DNA from: Lepisosteus oculatus
Lineage: Eukaryota > Chordata > Actinopteri > Semionotiformes > Lepisosteidae
NCBI RefSeq assembly: GCF_040954835.1
Contig: NC_090706.1
Coordinates: 29,459,148-29,523,147 of the forward strand
DNA: 64,000 nt
Direction: 5' to 3'
In this document: in pieces, positions 34,259-45,445 of the stretch
Position numbering within the stretch: position 1 is the first letter of the stretch
Layout: each line of letters opens with the position of its first letter
Notes under the pieces: model-generated
Told to the model about the DNA's origin: nothing
Seen by the model: the letters and a program-made list of their open reading frames with translations, nothing else
Databases searched by the model: none
Program-made: the position numbers and the translations under genes

Positions 34259-37200
34259 ATGAGCGAGGGCCTGTCCTTCCGCGCCGGCTGCCGGATGCTG
34301 CTCAGCCTGGCGAGAGAGGGGGAGGCCGGCTCCCCGGAGCGCCTGCTGTCCCCGGTATCCGAGCTCACGCACAGCCTCGGCAGCCTGAACGCCTTCCAGA
34401 GCGGGTGAGTGCAGGTCCGGCCTCCCCCGTCCCCCGTGCCCCGCGCCCCGGGCAATAACCTCCTCGCCCGTGTCTTTCAGAGACACCCCCCGGCGGTGTC
34501 TGGACCTGTCGGGCCTCAGCGACGGCGACGCCCCGATCCCGGCGCACAGCGGTCAGTCCGTCCTGTCCACCCGAGCCGAGCCGGCTGTCTCCCCGGCGCC
34601 TCCTGTCTCCGTCCTCATGTCTGTCTGCGTTTGTGTCTCCCCAGACCAGCTGCTTTCCCCCCGCGGTCCCCCAGACTCTCCGGCCCCGAGGTAACTCCTT
34701 CCAGTGTCTGCTGACCGCCGCCGAGTCTCTCTCTGGCCCCGCTGTCCACATCTGGCTCTCTCTCTCTGGCCCCGCTGTCCACATCTGGGTCTCTCTCTCT
34801 CTGGCCCCGCTGTCCACATCTGGGTCTCTCTCTCTCTGGCCCCGCTGTCCACATCTGGGTCTCTCTCTCTCTGGCCCCGCTGTCCACATCTGGGTCTCTC
34901 TCTCTCTGGCCCCGCTGTCCACATCTGGGTCTCTCTCTCTCTGGCCCCGCTGTCCACATCTGGGTCTCTCTCTCTCTGGCCCCGCTGTCCACATCTGGGT
35001 CTCTCTCTCTCTGGCCCCGCTGTCCACATCTGGGTCTCTCTCTCTCTGGCCCCGCTGTCCACATCTGGGTCTCTCTCTCTCTGGCCCCGCTGTCCACAGC
35101 CGGGTCTATCTGTACGTGATTGTAACTTTTTAATCCAGTTTTGCTTTCTTCTGTCTTCCCAGTTTCCCCCAGAAAGTGACCCCCGACTCGGAGAAAAACA
35201 AGTGAGTGTGTGGGGGCAGAGGGGAGGGGGCGGCAGTGGGGAGGAGGGGGTGAGATGGGATGGGCGGACATTACAGATCAAGTAAAAGCTGAAATGACAG
35301 GTTCGACAGAGAGAGCACTGATGGTCAGTAACATGCCGCATGGCCCACACTGGGCCCTAGACAGTATGGCTGATGTCCTTCTCCTGTTCCTTAAGTAGTG
35401 TCCGTGACTGTAGTAAACTGTGAAGCCGGGAGTGGATCAGGAGTCTCACTGACAGCCCTGCTGAGGCTCTGGAAGGCAGCGCCCGAGTCTCGCTCCGTCA
35501 CGAGTATCCTTCTCAGCCCGGCCTCTGCCGGCGACTCTTCGCTCCGAACGGGGTCGTTAACGAGGCGTTCGGTTCCCTGCCGGGCCGTCGCTGTGGTTGC
35601 CCGGCTGGCCGCGTGCTTGGCCCGACGGGTCGGGTGGCCAAGCGGGTCTGTGGATGACCGGTCGTCTGCTCGGCCTCATGCCTGCTGTTCTCTCTCTCTT
35701 CCAGGAAGGGCCATATGAAGCGCTTGAAGTCCATGCTGGTAAGAGATCAGCCCCCTCTCTAGGCCAGGGGTTCGGGTTCCTGCAGTCGGCTCCCTGAGTC
35801 ACCTTGTCCCCGAGATCTGGGTCCTGGGCTGTGCTATTTCACTAAGAATTATAATGCTTAATAATTCCATACACTTATATAGCGCTTTCCTGGATACTGC
35901 ACTCAGAGTGCTCTACAGGTAAGGGGGATCCCCTGCACCACCACCAGTGTGCAGCCCCACCTGGATGATGCTCCAGTGTGCTCACCACACACCAGCTCTC
36001 AGTGGGGAGGAGAACAGAGTGATGAAGCCAGCTCAGAGATGGGGATTATCAGGAGGCCATCATGGGTAAAGGCCAGGGGGGAATTTGGCCAGGATGCCGG
36101 GGTAACACCCCTACTCTTTTTCAGAAACGACTTGGGGTTTTTAATGACCACAGAGAGTCAAGACCTTGGTTTTACCTCTCGTCTGAAGGACAGTGCATTT
36201 TTTGCAGTATGTCCCTGTCACTATACTGGGGTGTTAGGACCCACATAGTCCAGTGGGTGAGTGCCCCCTGCTGGCCCCTCTCACACCTTTCCAGCAGCAA
36301 CCTTAGCTTTCCCAGGAGGTCTCCCCTCCACACCTGCTGGGCTTCAGCGGGCTGCTAGTGTGAGCTGCGGGGTGATAAGTCTGCTGGCTATCTAACTGTC
36401 ATCTGCTAATCGTGCCACCTGGATGAACGTGTGTCACTCCTGTTCACTGCTCTCTGTGTTTCTGTTTCTCAGCCCAGGTTGCTGTGCAGCAGCCCTAAGG
36501 TCGGCTCAGGCGGTCTCAGCCCCGGCGCGCGGGGCCCCAGCAGTCCCTGTTTCAACAACAAGGAGAATGTGAGTGCGGCCTTGTGTTTCTCTGGTTGTCC
36601 AGGAGAGTGTTCTGAGGTTCTCAATCTTGGGGAAAATGCAAATTGAAGCGCAGACTACACAGCACAACTGCATTGTTTCATCAGACCTAGGTAACTTAAG
36701 ACGAACGTAAACACAAAAGTATAATTTTCTCATTATAATTATAGAATTCTAATGTTAGGTGTAAAGAACTGGTCTTCTTCAGCGATTCTGAGCAGGGTTG
36801 CGAGACCAGATTTTGAGAACCAAAGGGTGCAGCTGCAGTACTGGTTAGGACCCAGTGTCTCTGGGAGAAGCCTGTGCCTTGCTGTAGTTCTCCATGTGGG
36901 CACCAGAGGGTAGTGTTGGCTGTGCTATAGGCCACAGTCTCATCCAGAGCCACAGGCCTCCCTGAGATGAGGTTTTGTGCAGGTTCTATCCCGAACACTG
37001 CAGGGCACACTGGTAAAGGGCATTGTTGACCTATAGCAGTGTTTACTGATGGAGCTCCCAGAAATTTGAAATCAACCTTTTCTCTGCCCCGGACCCGTGG
37101 TTCTGACCCGTGGTTCTGACCCGTGGTTGCGTGTACTCCAGGTCCAGGAGACCAGGCCGGACTGCGAGGTGGCCGGGCTGGGCAGTCCCATCTCCTGCGG

Positions 37201-40200
37201 TCCCCCTTCCTCCCCAGTCCTGATGCAGTCTGACGAGCAGGATGGGTTTACAATGGTCTTGGATGAGGTAACACACTGGAGTGCAGGCTGGGGGCAGACC
37301 CTTGGCACCTGTGAAGGGGGGGGATCTCTGTATGGCAGTGGAGGGCGGGGCTGTGCCAGCAGAGGCGGGGCTCTGTATGGCAGTGGAGGGCGGGGCTGTG
37401 CCAGCAGAGGCGGGGCTCTGGATGGCTGTGGAGGGCGGGGCTCTGGATGGCTGTGGAGGGCGGGGCTCTGGATGGCTGTGGAGGGCGGGGCTCTGGATGG
37501 CTGTGGAGGGCGGGGCTCTGTAGGGCAGTGGAGGGCGGGGCTGTGCCAGCAGAGGCGGGGTTTTCAACAACGAGCGTCGTGGCTCTTCTTTACTTATTTA
37601 GGTTGTGTAGAAGACAACAAAGGCTCTTTCTGCAGTAAAGTCCTGCATTCTTCATGAAAATAGAGCATTTCTTGCTCTTGTTTCTACTATGTCCTCTTCA
37701 CTGTGTTGATGTCTTATCTGCTGCCTACACTGCTCAGCGAACTGTTTTGACCTCTCCCCCTCTCAGAGCTGTGGCAACCCCCACATGACCTCCAGCATGG
37801 CCCGGCTGCTCTCTGACCCCCTGATGAGCCAGGAAGTGGAGGTGTCCTGGGTAAGCGCCACTGCAGCGGGAGTGTACCTCTCAGAAAGAGCCACAGCCCC
37901 CCGCTAATCTCCCTCCTGCCCCCCCCCCCCAGCTCCAGCCCCAGCCCCCCCGCGGAGGCAGTCGCAGGCTGGTCCGGTCGCCCTCCATGCCGGAGCGTTT
38001 GGACCGGCCCGTCCTGAAGAGAGCGCCGGCCCCCCCCGACCCCGGGCCTGACCCCTGTCCCCTGGCCAAGCGCTGGCGCAGCACGGCCCCCATCCACGAG
38101 GAAGAGGAGGAGGAGGGAGACGGCAGGAAGAGAGGGGTACGAGGAGGGGCGGGGGGCGCGGGTGTCATGGCGGACAGGTGGGAGGGAGGGGATGGAGGAT
38201 GGGTGGGGGGGGGGCGGGGATAGAGGAGGAGGGACAGAAGCAGAGGCGTGGGAGTCAGAGTGGTCTTCCTCTCCACAGCGGCTCCTGAAGAAGACCCTGT
38301 CTCTGTCCGACGTGGAGACGAGAGGGGAGCCCGGAGACTTGGGGCTCATTGGGGACTTCAGCAAGGTCAGACAGTCCCGCTGTACTCCCGACTCTCAGCC
38401 TGCCACACTCGGGGTGTGTGCGCGCGCATCTTCCTGCGCGTGTGTGTGTGTGAGCGCGTTTTCCTGTGGATACGTGTGTGTGGCACCTACAAGCGCACAT
38501 CTCGGCAGCAGTGTGCAGCAGGGCTCAGGGTTCATGTCTCTGGGAGGCTGAGGGTTCGAACCCCAGGTGAGACCCTGATGCTATGCCCTCCAGTGAGGCA
38601 ACTGGTCCAACTAAACACCCGGCTGTGTCGGTGCTTCTGTATAAAGATACCAGTCCAAGAAATTAGTCCTGTTAGTCCTGCTCGCAGCTCCTGAGAGCTG
38701 GCAGGAGTTTGTGTCCGGCTGGCCCCCTCACAGCTGTAGAGGGTGGTGCTCTGGGACCTGGGAGCGAATTCGCGGTCTGTCATTCCTGACCGAACCAGCC
38801 TGGAGCCACTCGGCGACAGTGCTGTCATCTGTGTGAGCGCTGAGCCGCTGACCAGCCCTCTGCGTGGGATGGAGAAGGAAAAGGGCAAATGAAATGCCTG
38901 GATAGGTGCTGAGAGGTGGGGCACTGATTTGGTGTCAGAATTGTATAAGGCGCTAGTAAGACCACATTTAGAATAACTTCTTTCATAAAGAAATTTAAGA
39001 GATTACTTCACTAAGAGAAACAACCAGATACATTCTAGGACTTGTTCAGAATCTTACAGTGGAGGCGCTATTGGAAACTACAGGGTGCAGCATTTACAAC
39101 TGAGAACTGGAGGCACCCCTTTACACAAAGGGTGGTGGGAGTGTGCTACAAGCTGACCAACTGTGTTGAAACGGGTACCCTGCTAAAAAGCTGGATGAGA
39201 TGCTGTGATGGATCACTGGCATTCGAATAAGACGAATGGGCTCCTCTGTTCTGTGACCTTGCTGTGGTTATTAATCCGTTTGCACACCCCTCTCAGCGCA
39301 GCCATGGTCTTAAAAGCAGCACTTCCTTTTCTGACCACTAGAGGTCGCCGTTGCTCTAAAGACCTTCAACTTGAAAAAAAATCCTTGTAATCTTTGTAAC
39401 GAGGATGTGAGAGGCCATGAATCGCAGTCTCTGGGCTTTACCCTCTAATACCAGCTAGATGCTGTTCGTAGAAGGTCAAGACGGGGGAACCGAAATAGTG
39501 ATCCTACGAACTCGTCATGCAATGCGCTACATTTTGCTTGAGACCCAAAATAAGCTTTAGTTTACTGCATGTATGCCAAAAGCCATTCCTCATCAATATC
39601 ACTAGTGACAGAGCTGAGATTTTATTTTTAAGATTATAATTTAACTTGTGTTCCCCTGATCTGCGTGTCGTGGGGCTGCAGGAGGACTGAACCCCACTCT
39701 GGTCTTACACAGATCAGGGGAGGAGAGGGAAACTGTACAAGACCAGAGTGGGGTTCAGTCCTCCTGCAGCCCCACGACGTACAGTTTCTCTCTCCTCCCC
39801 TGGGGGGTCCGGGGGATCAGGGCAGAATGACGCCTCCCGTGCCTGTTTTTGGCAGCCTGTGAGCCCGGTGGGCCAGTCGGTGCCGGTCGGGCTGGGTTCG
39901 GCAGCCCCGGGCTCGGGCGCGTGTTGACCAGGTGGTTTGTGTGCCGCAGGTGTACGCCCTGCCCACGGTGACCGGGAGACACCAGGACCTGAAGTACATC
40001 ACGCCGGAGACGGTGAGCGGGGAGCCGGGGCGACGGCGGGGTGCAGCTCGCCCTCCTCCTCGACACCGGGGCTCACGGCCGCCCTCTCTCTCTCTCTCTC
40101 TCTCCCCCCCAGATGGGCGCTCTGCTGCGGGGCGAGTTCAGCAGCCTGGTGGAGAGGTGCCTGGTGGTGGACTGCCGCTACCCCTACGAGTTCCAGGGTG

Positions 40201-43200
40201 GACACATCAGGGTGAGGGGGAGCTCCTGGCGGCGCACCATCGCCGCTCGGCCGGGCTACTGGAACAGTCTCCACGGGGGGCTCCCTTCCTGCCCCCTAAA
40301 GATACTTCACACGCTCCAGATCTCAGCTGTGTGACTTCCAACGTCTGCGGGGCCCCGTGACCACGTCGCCCCCCAATCCTGACACGTCCTCACTGGCTCC
40401 CCCTTCCCCAGCACACTCGGCTCCAGCCCCGCAGCCCCGCAGCCCCCCAGTTCCCCTCTGATCGCCCCATGTGTGCCCGGCTGAGGCACATCTTGTAGCG
40501 CCCCCTGGCAGGTGGGGGCGTCTCGGGGCGCAAGCTTTCAGAGCCCCGCTGCACAGCGAGGGGGCTCAGTCCCTGGGGGCTCTCTTACAGCGCTCAGACC
40601 TAGACTGCGGGCCGATCCGTTTAGTCGGGCTCTTCATTAACATTTATCTTTTCTTTTTTGCCGAAGTTCCAATCTCTCTTTCCTGTTCCTTTCGTTCTGT
40701 GGAGTGTTATTTTGATTTTTACCCTGTAAGGTGCCTCGGACGCTGCTGGTACGCTCGGGTGTCGCGGTAAATCTTTGTAACGAGAATGTGAGAGGGCTTG
40801 AATCGCGGTCTCTGGGCTTTACCCTCTAATGCCGGTTCACAGGAGTTGTCTGATGTCTTAAAGGGGGGCGTTGTGCCTCCGAGCTGTGGGGAACCATCTC
40901 CGAGCTGCCTGCCTGTCTGTCTCTCTCCACTAGGGGGCGCTGAACCTCCACGACCCGGACGCGGCAGTGCAGCGCCTCCTACGGCAGCCCGTCGCGGTGC
41001 GCAGTCCGGACCGCAGGGTGATCGTCGTCCTGCACTGCGAGTTCTCCTCCGAGAGGGCGCCCAGGATGTAAGCTCCGCTCCGAGCTGCGGCCGGCGCAAC
41101 CCAGAACCCTCCACGTAGCCCCCTCGTTCGGGCCGAGCCCTCGCTTCGTTAAGACTTACTGACGGAGTCCCAGCAGGAACGCCCCCTGTGGGGGAATGGT
41201 CCGGTCCATTTTCCTGTGGTGTGCAGAGCAGGACTCCTCCACTTTCAGCCCCCCCGGGGGGGGGGGGGGGTAGATCGGCGCTGGCCATTAAGAGCGCTAG
41301 TCTTCAAACGCATTGCTCCGTCCGCCGCTGAACACAGCCTTGCTCCTGCTGCGTTTTGCTGCGGTTTAGGGGCTTTGTACTTCCACTAATTGCACAGGCA
41401 GCCGGTCCAGGTCTGCATGTGCAGTAAATCAGTAAATTAGCACTCCTCCGCCACGTCTGTTACAAAGAGCTGGAAAGAAGAAAGCAGCAGCCCTTGTCAG
41501 AGTGGGATCGTTATAAATTCTAGCTGAACGAGCTGGGGAGCAGAACGATGATGAGAATTGGGGGATGGGGGGGTGGAGGAAAAGCCTTTGAAAACAGTTT
41601 TGTAATGAGATCTTCCCTCTCCCCTTGTCCTGTGGCTCTTCTCCTTTTTACTTTCTCTCTTCCCCCTGTCCACTCCATTCAATTCCACAAGCCTTATTGG
41701 CATGACTGATCTGTCTCTGTATCTGTCTCTGCTTTGCCCTCCTGGGAGTACAGCCTGTCCTCTCTGGACAGTCAGGTCTGTCTGTGTCCAGTTTCTATGG
41801 CCAGGCTGTGGTTACTGAGCCTGTCCTCTCTGGACAGTCAGGTCTGTCTGTGTCCAGTTTCTATGTCCAGGCTGTGGACACTGAGCCTGTCCTCTCTGGA
41901 CAGTCAGGTCTGCCTGTGTCCAGTTTCTATGGCCAGGCTGTGGTCACTGAGCCTGTGCTTCGTCAGGGTCTGTGTCTCTTTGCTTTTTCTTACCCTGTTG
42001 AGGTATTCAGCCAGTGTGTAGTGTCTGTTGAGGGTCCAGTAGAGGGAGTTTGATCTGTGGTGTGATGTGGTTGAAGGTGTGTGCGGTCCGCTCTGTCTCC
42101 CCCAGGTGCAGGTTACTGCGCAGAGAGGACCGCAGTGTGAACGATTACCCCGTCCTGCACTACCCCGAGCTCTACATCCTCAAGGGGGGGTACCGGGACT
42201 TCTTCCCGCTGAACAAGGTGAGCGGCCATTGACTTTTAACCCCTGTCCACCCCCCCCACCCCCACCTCATACTCTGTGTCTCCAGTCGTGGACCCCGAGG
42301 TAGCTACAGGCAGGGCCAGTCCCTGTCCGTCCTGCCTCGGAGGTTCACCTGGAGAGACGGGAAGGGCAGGAGACTTCAGGAGCCGTGATGCCGGTGATCC
42401 CTGAGCCCCTGTACGGAGCAGGGCTCTGGTGCTGTGTCCGGCCTGTTGTGGCAGGTTGCTATGTATTCAGCTGTCTCCTTGTGTTCCTCTAACACTATTT
42501 TTAACTTGGCCTCTGCTGAACTGTGGAAACCCTGTTCTCCAGGAGCTGTGCATATCTCACTCGGGCTCTTTGTCTCTTCCCAGCTGTTGTAATTTACAAT
42601 CGCGGACTGTCTGTCTTGATACTTCCACAGCTCTGAGCTATGGCGGTACATCTCTGTCTGTATTCTCGTTACACCCGGAGCTGTGCGGTATGGCGGTACA
42701 CCTCTCTATCACTCTCTCTCGTTACACCCAGAGCTGTGCGGTATGGCGGTACATCTCTCTATCACTCTCTCTCGTTACTCCCGGAGCTGTGCGGTATGGC
42801 GGTACACCTCTCTCTATCTCTCTCTCTCGTTACTCCCGGAGCTGTGCGGTATGGCGGTACACCTCTCTCTATCTCTCTCTCTCGTTACTCCTGGAGCTGT
42901 GCGGTATGGCGGTACACCTCTCTCTATCTCTCTCTCTCGTTACTCCCGGAGCTGTGCGGTATGGCGGTACACCTCTCTCTATCTCTCTCTCTCGTTACTC
43001 CCGGAGCTGTGCGGTATGGCGGTACATCTCTCTCTATCACTCTCTCTCGTTACTCCCGGAGCTGTGTGGTATGGCGGTACATCTCTCTCTCGTTACTCCC
43101 GGAGCTGTGCGGTATGGCGGTACATCTCTCTCTCGTTACTCCCGGAGCTGTGCGGTATGGCGGTACACCTCTCTCTCGTTACTCCCGGAGCTGTGTGGTA

Positions 43201-43642
43201 TGGCGGTACATCTCTCTCTCGTTACCCCCGGAGTTGTGCGGTATGGCGGTACACCTCTCTCTCTCTCTCTCTCTCTCTCGTTACCCCCGGAGCTGTGCGG
43301 TATGGCGGTACACCTCTCTCTCTCTCTCTCTCTCTCTCGTTACCCCCGGAGCTGTGCGGTATGGCGGTACACCTCTCTCTCTCTCTCTCGTTACCCCCGG
43401 AGCTGTGCGGTATGGCGGTACACCTCTCTCTCTCTCTCTCGTTACCCCCGGAGCTGTGCGGTATGGCGGTACACCTCTCTCTCTCTCTCTCGTTGCCCCA
43501 GGAGCTGTGCGAGCCTCAGGCGTACTGTCCCATGAACAGTGAGGATCACCGCGAGGAGCTGCTCCGCTTCCGCACGCACTCTCGCTCCTGGGCCGGGGAG
43601 AGGCGGCGCCGGGAGCAGATCTCGCGCCTCATGAAGATTTGA
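34259..43642 (+). CDS. cdc25c: CDC25C-type M-phase inducer phosphatase, 493 aa, 15 exons
   Basis: Exons: 34259-34404, 34481-34551, 34645-34690, 35163-35201, 35705-35738, 36473-36568, 37142-37267, 37767-37850, 37933-38136, 38279-38365, 39950-40012, 40113-40211, 40934-41067, 42106-42217, 43502-43642; all phases agree. The product is a dual-specificity phosphatase that removes inhibitory phosphates from Cdk1. The catalytic HCEFSSER is at 399-406 (Cys400, Arg406). Regulatory sites match CDC25[10 protein letters not shown] at 51-59 (human Thr48), LLCSSP at 115-120 (Thr130 Polo-docking site, here Ser), LGSPI at 157-161 (Ser168) and RSPSMP at 229-234 (Ser216, the Chk1/14-3-3 site). A KEN box lies at 142-144. 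GDFSK and [11 protein letters not shown] precede the rhodanese-type domain. The C-terminus [15 protein letters not shown] resembles CDC25A/B, but the N-terminal sites and the fam53c neighbour favour CDC25C. Confidence 0.93.
34725..35100. repeat. 35-bp minisatellite in cdc25c intron 3, about 10.5 copies
   Basis: The unit CTGGCCCCGCTGTCCACATC plus GGGT and a CT run repeats at 35 bp. It is highly homogeneous. Both strands stay open through it, which explains several long spurious frames. Confidence 0.93.
35855..36365 (+). mobile_element. SINE-like element in cdc25c intron 5
   Basis: It begins near TATATAGCGCTTTCCTGGAT and continues through CACCACCACCAGTGTGCAGC to a CCCAGGAGGTCTCCC block near its end. 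It is related to the elements at 3265-3905 and 48690-49060. No coding potential was seen. Confidence 0.6.
37315..37565. repeat. GC-rich minisatellite in cdc25c intron 7
   Basis: About seven to eight units of roughly 30-39 bp with core GTGGAGGGCGGGGCTCTG. GC-box-like GGGCGGGG occurs in each unit. Confidence 0.85.
38430..38925 (+). mobile_element. tRNA-derived SINE-like sequence in cdc25c intron 10
   Basis: A B-box-like GAGGGTTCGAACCCCAGG at about 38551-38568 follows a plausible A-box region, as in tRNA-derived SINEs. No intact tRNA cloverleaf can be formed from what I can read. Boundaries are approximate. Confidence 0.45.
38940..39260 (+). mobile_element. Dispersed repeat (GGTGGTGGGAGTGTG family)
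   Basis: Copy in cdc25c intron 10. It includes ACAAAGGGTGGTGGGAGTGT and a later AAAAGCTGGATGAGATGCTG block. It is related to 30540-30860 and 58150-58290. Confidence 0.5.
39655..39805. repeat. Inverted repeat made from the 72-bp SINE segment
   Basis: The left arm (about 39655-39707) and right arm (about 39743-39778) are near-perfect reverse complements, for example GTGGGGCTGCAGGAGGACTG against CAGTCCTCCTGCAGCCCCAC. About 35 bp separates them. The arms are the unit that is tandemly repeated at 3361-3625. It lies in cdc25c intron 10. Confidence 0.8.
41735..42050 (-). repeat. 66-bp LINE-derived tandem units, locus A
   Basis: About 3.5 units containing TTTCTATGGCCAGGCTGTGG, the reverse complement of the duplicated segment in the LINE at 19235-19385. 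They lie in cdc25c intron 13. Confidence 0.75.
42530..43501 (+). repeat. Array built from the cdc25c exon 15 acceptor junction
   Basis: About 17 units of 39-60 bp fill the 3' part of cdc25c intron 14. Each contains a CT-rich tract, CGTTACTCCCGGAGCTGTGC, then GGTATGGCGGTACA. The real junction is CTCGTTGCCCCAG then GAGCTGTGCG at 43502, so units are copies of the polypyrimidine tract, acceptor and first exon codons. Most copies have lost the AG. Confidence 0.9.
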
Positions 43643-44562
43643 GCTGCGCCGTCCTGCAGCCTCGGTCTCCTCCACCTCTGAGCCGATCACAGTAACCCTC
43701 AATCATGTACGATTTCTGCACCGGGAGAGACGCGGGTCCGATATGATGAGGACATTCATGCTGATGTTCTGCGCCGGAAACCAGACGATTCTGTAACGCT
43801 TAAAATGTCTGAGCACATCTCCGGTGCCGACGCCCATCTTCTGACATCATGGAAGGAGGATGATGTCGTTGTCTGATACAGCATCTGGCATCACAATTGC
43901 TGAGGACATCGCCTGCCATTTACCCACCTGCTCCTGCTGTCTCGTCTTCAGCGGCCCTCCTTCAAGACCTGACTGGATGGCGGGCAGTGTCCATTGTCTA
44001 GTGACCCCGGCCTCTGGGAGGGCCACCGCCCAGCTTCCCCGGTGACATCATCAAGAAGGAGGCTCTGAGGGGTGTGGCCTCGGCTCTGTTGCCGTGCTGG
44101 TTGGCTGAGGAGAAGGGGAGGGGCCGGGAGAAGCTTCAGCCGTCAGTGTCCTTGGAAGCTGCATCAGTAACTTTACACTCCAATGAAGGAACAATCCTTC
44201 TATCACTGCCCGTCTTTGTTTGAGGTCCGGTTGTTCTTTGTTATGTGAGGATGTCTTAAAGGTGGAGAAGCAGTAGCTGTTGTTGTGAGCAGTGGCCCAG
44301 CCCCAGGAATGAACGATGCATGTTGTTGTGGAGCAGAGGGGTCTGTCAGTGAGAATCCAGAGGGAGCTGGGGTGGAGGTGTTCTCTGCACTCGAGCATGC
44401 CCCCTAGTGGATGGGAGGGCAGATAGCTCCTGTCTGGATTGTTTTTAATGATGGGGGGGGGGGGAGATAAAGTAATTTACTCCAGGGGGGTTATGTGTCC
44501 ATGTATCCAGGAAGTGTGTGATGCTCTTCCTGTTTTAATAAAAGCTCTCCTCCATGCTGGTG
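43643..44562 (+). other. cdc25c: cdc25c 3' untranslated region and poly(A) signal
   Basis: Single-copy sequence from the stop codon to AATAAA at 44537-44542, with the end inferred 10-25 nt later. A poly-G run lies at 44452-44465. Confidence 0.6.
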
Positions 44563-45440
44563 TGGTACTTGCCAGGGCTGGGCGGGGCTGTGGTATGATG
44601 GTTTTGCTGTGTGTTAATCGCTGCGGCGGATCTGGGCAAGACCGGAGACCAGAGCAGGGAGGGAGAGAGGCGTGATGCTTGATCATGAGCTTTATTACTG
44701 CAATTACACACATTGTCTTCATTAGTCCAGATTAGCTTGACCTCTGACCTCTGTCTGAAGCGACCTGTCAGCCCCAGCAGGATGGCTGGGGGGTTTCCAT
44801 GGCAACAGCTCCACCCTGAGACCTCTGCCCCCCCCCCCCTCCTCCCAGCGCCTCCTCTCGCACCCGGCACCTGCGAGGGGTGGCTGGGTTCACCTGCCGC
44901 AGGCTCGAGCGCGGTAAGTGCTCGCGGCCGCTGCAGAGCACAGGGGCAGGGGGACTCGTACCCGGGCTGGCGGGAGGGTGGAGAGCAGTGAGGGGGTCAG
45001 GCTTTCGGCCCCTGATACCCAAGAGCTGCACACAGCTGGCGTGAGAATCTCTCCCTCTCCCTGACTCTCTCCCTGTCTGTCTCCCTCTCCCTGACTCTCC
45101 CTGTCTGTCTCCCTCTCCCTATCTCTCTCCCTGAATGTCTCCCCTCTCCCAGGGTTTTGCTTAGTTTCTGCCTCCCACCTTCTCCCTCTTATGAAATCTG
45201 GATTCCGGTGGGAATTTCCTCTTCTCCTCCAGGGAGAACACGGAACACATCTCTGCCTTTTGAAATCCAGAATCCTTAGGGACTTTCCTCATTACTCCCC
45301 AGCGAGAGCCTGGACACAGCTGAGCCTCTGAATACCAAAAACGCTGCCTTGGCTTTTCCACTATTTCAAGGATTTGTTTTTGGAGTCTTGATGAAAATAT
45401 TTACGTTTCGTTCTTTACTCCAATTGACTGTTAATTTTAA
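44563..45440. other. Intergenic, unassigned
   Basis: Contains a minus-strand AATAAA at 44691-44696, convergent with the cdc25c end, and a GC-rich patch at 44820-45010. No minus-strand exon with a known domain leads into that signal. A CTCCCTGTCT-rich low-complexity patch lies at 45045-45150. Confidence 0.35.
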
Positions 45441-45445
45441 TTTAC

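Noticed and set aside
34365-35350. Minus-strand frames with repeated [13 protein letters not shown]-type peptides
   Set aside because: They are products of the 35-bp array in cdc25c intron 3 read on the wrong strand.
38551-38568. A tRNA gene from the GGTTCGAACCCC motif
   Set aside because: Only the B-box region is convincing. No acceptor stem or anticodon arm can be paired, and the context is a SINE.
42429-43642. Plus-strand frames of 300-370 codons across the cdc25c intron 14 array
   Set aside because: All three frames stay open because the units vary in length and have few stops. Only the final 47 codons, in the frame set by exon 14, are real coding sequence.
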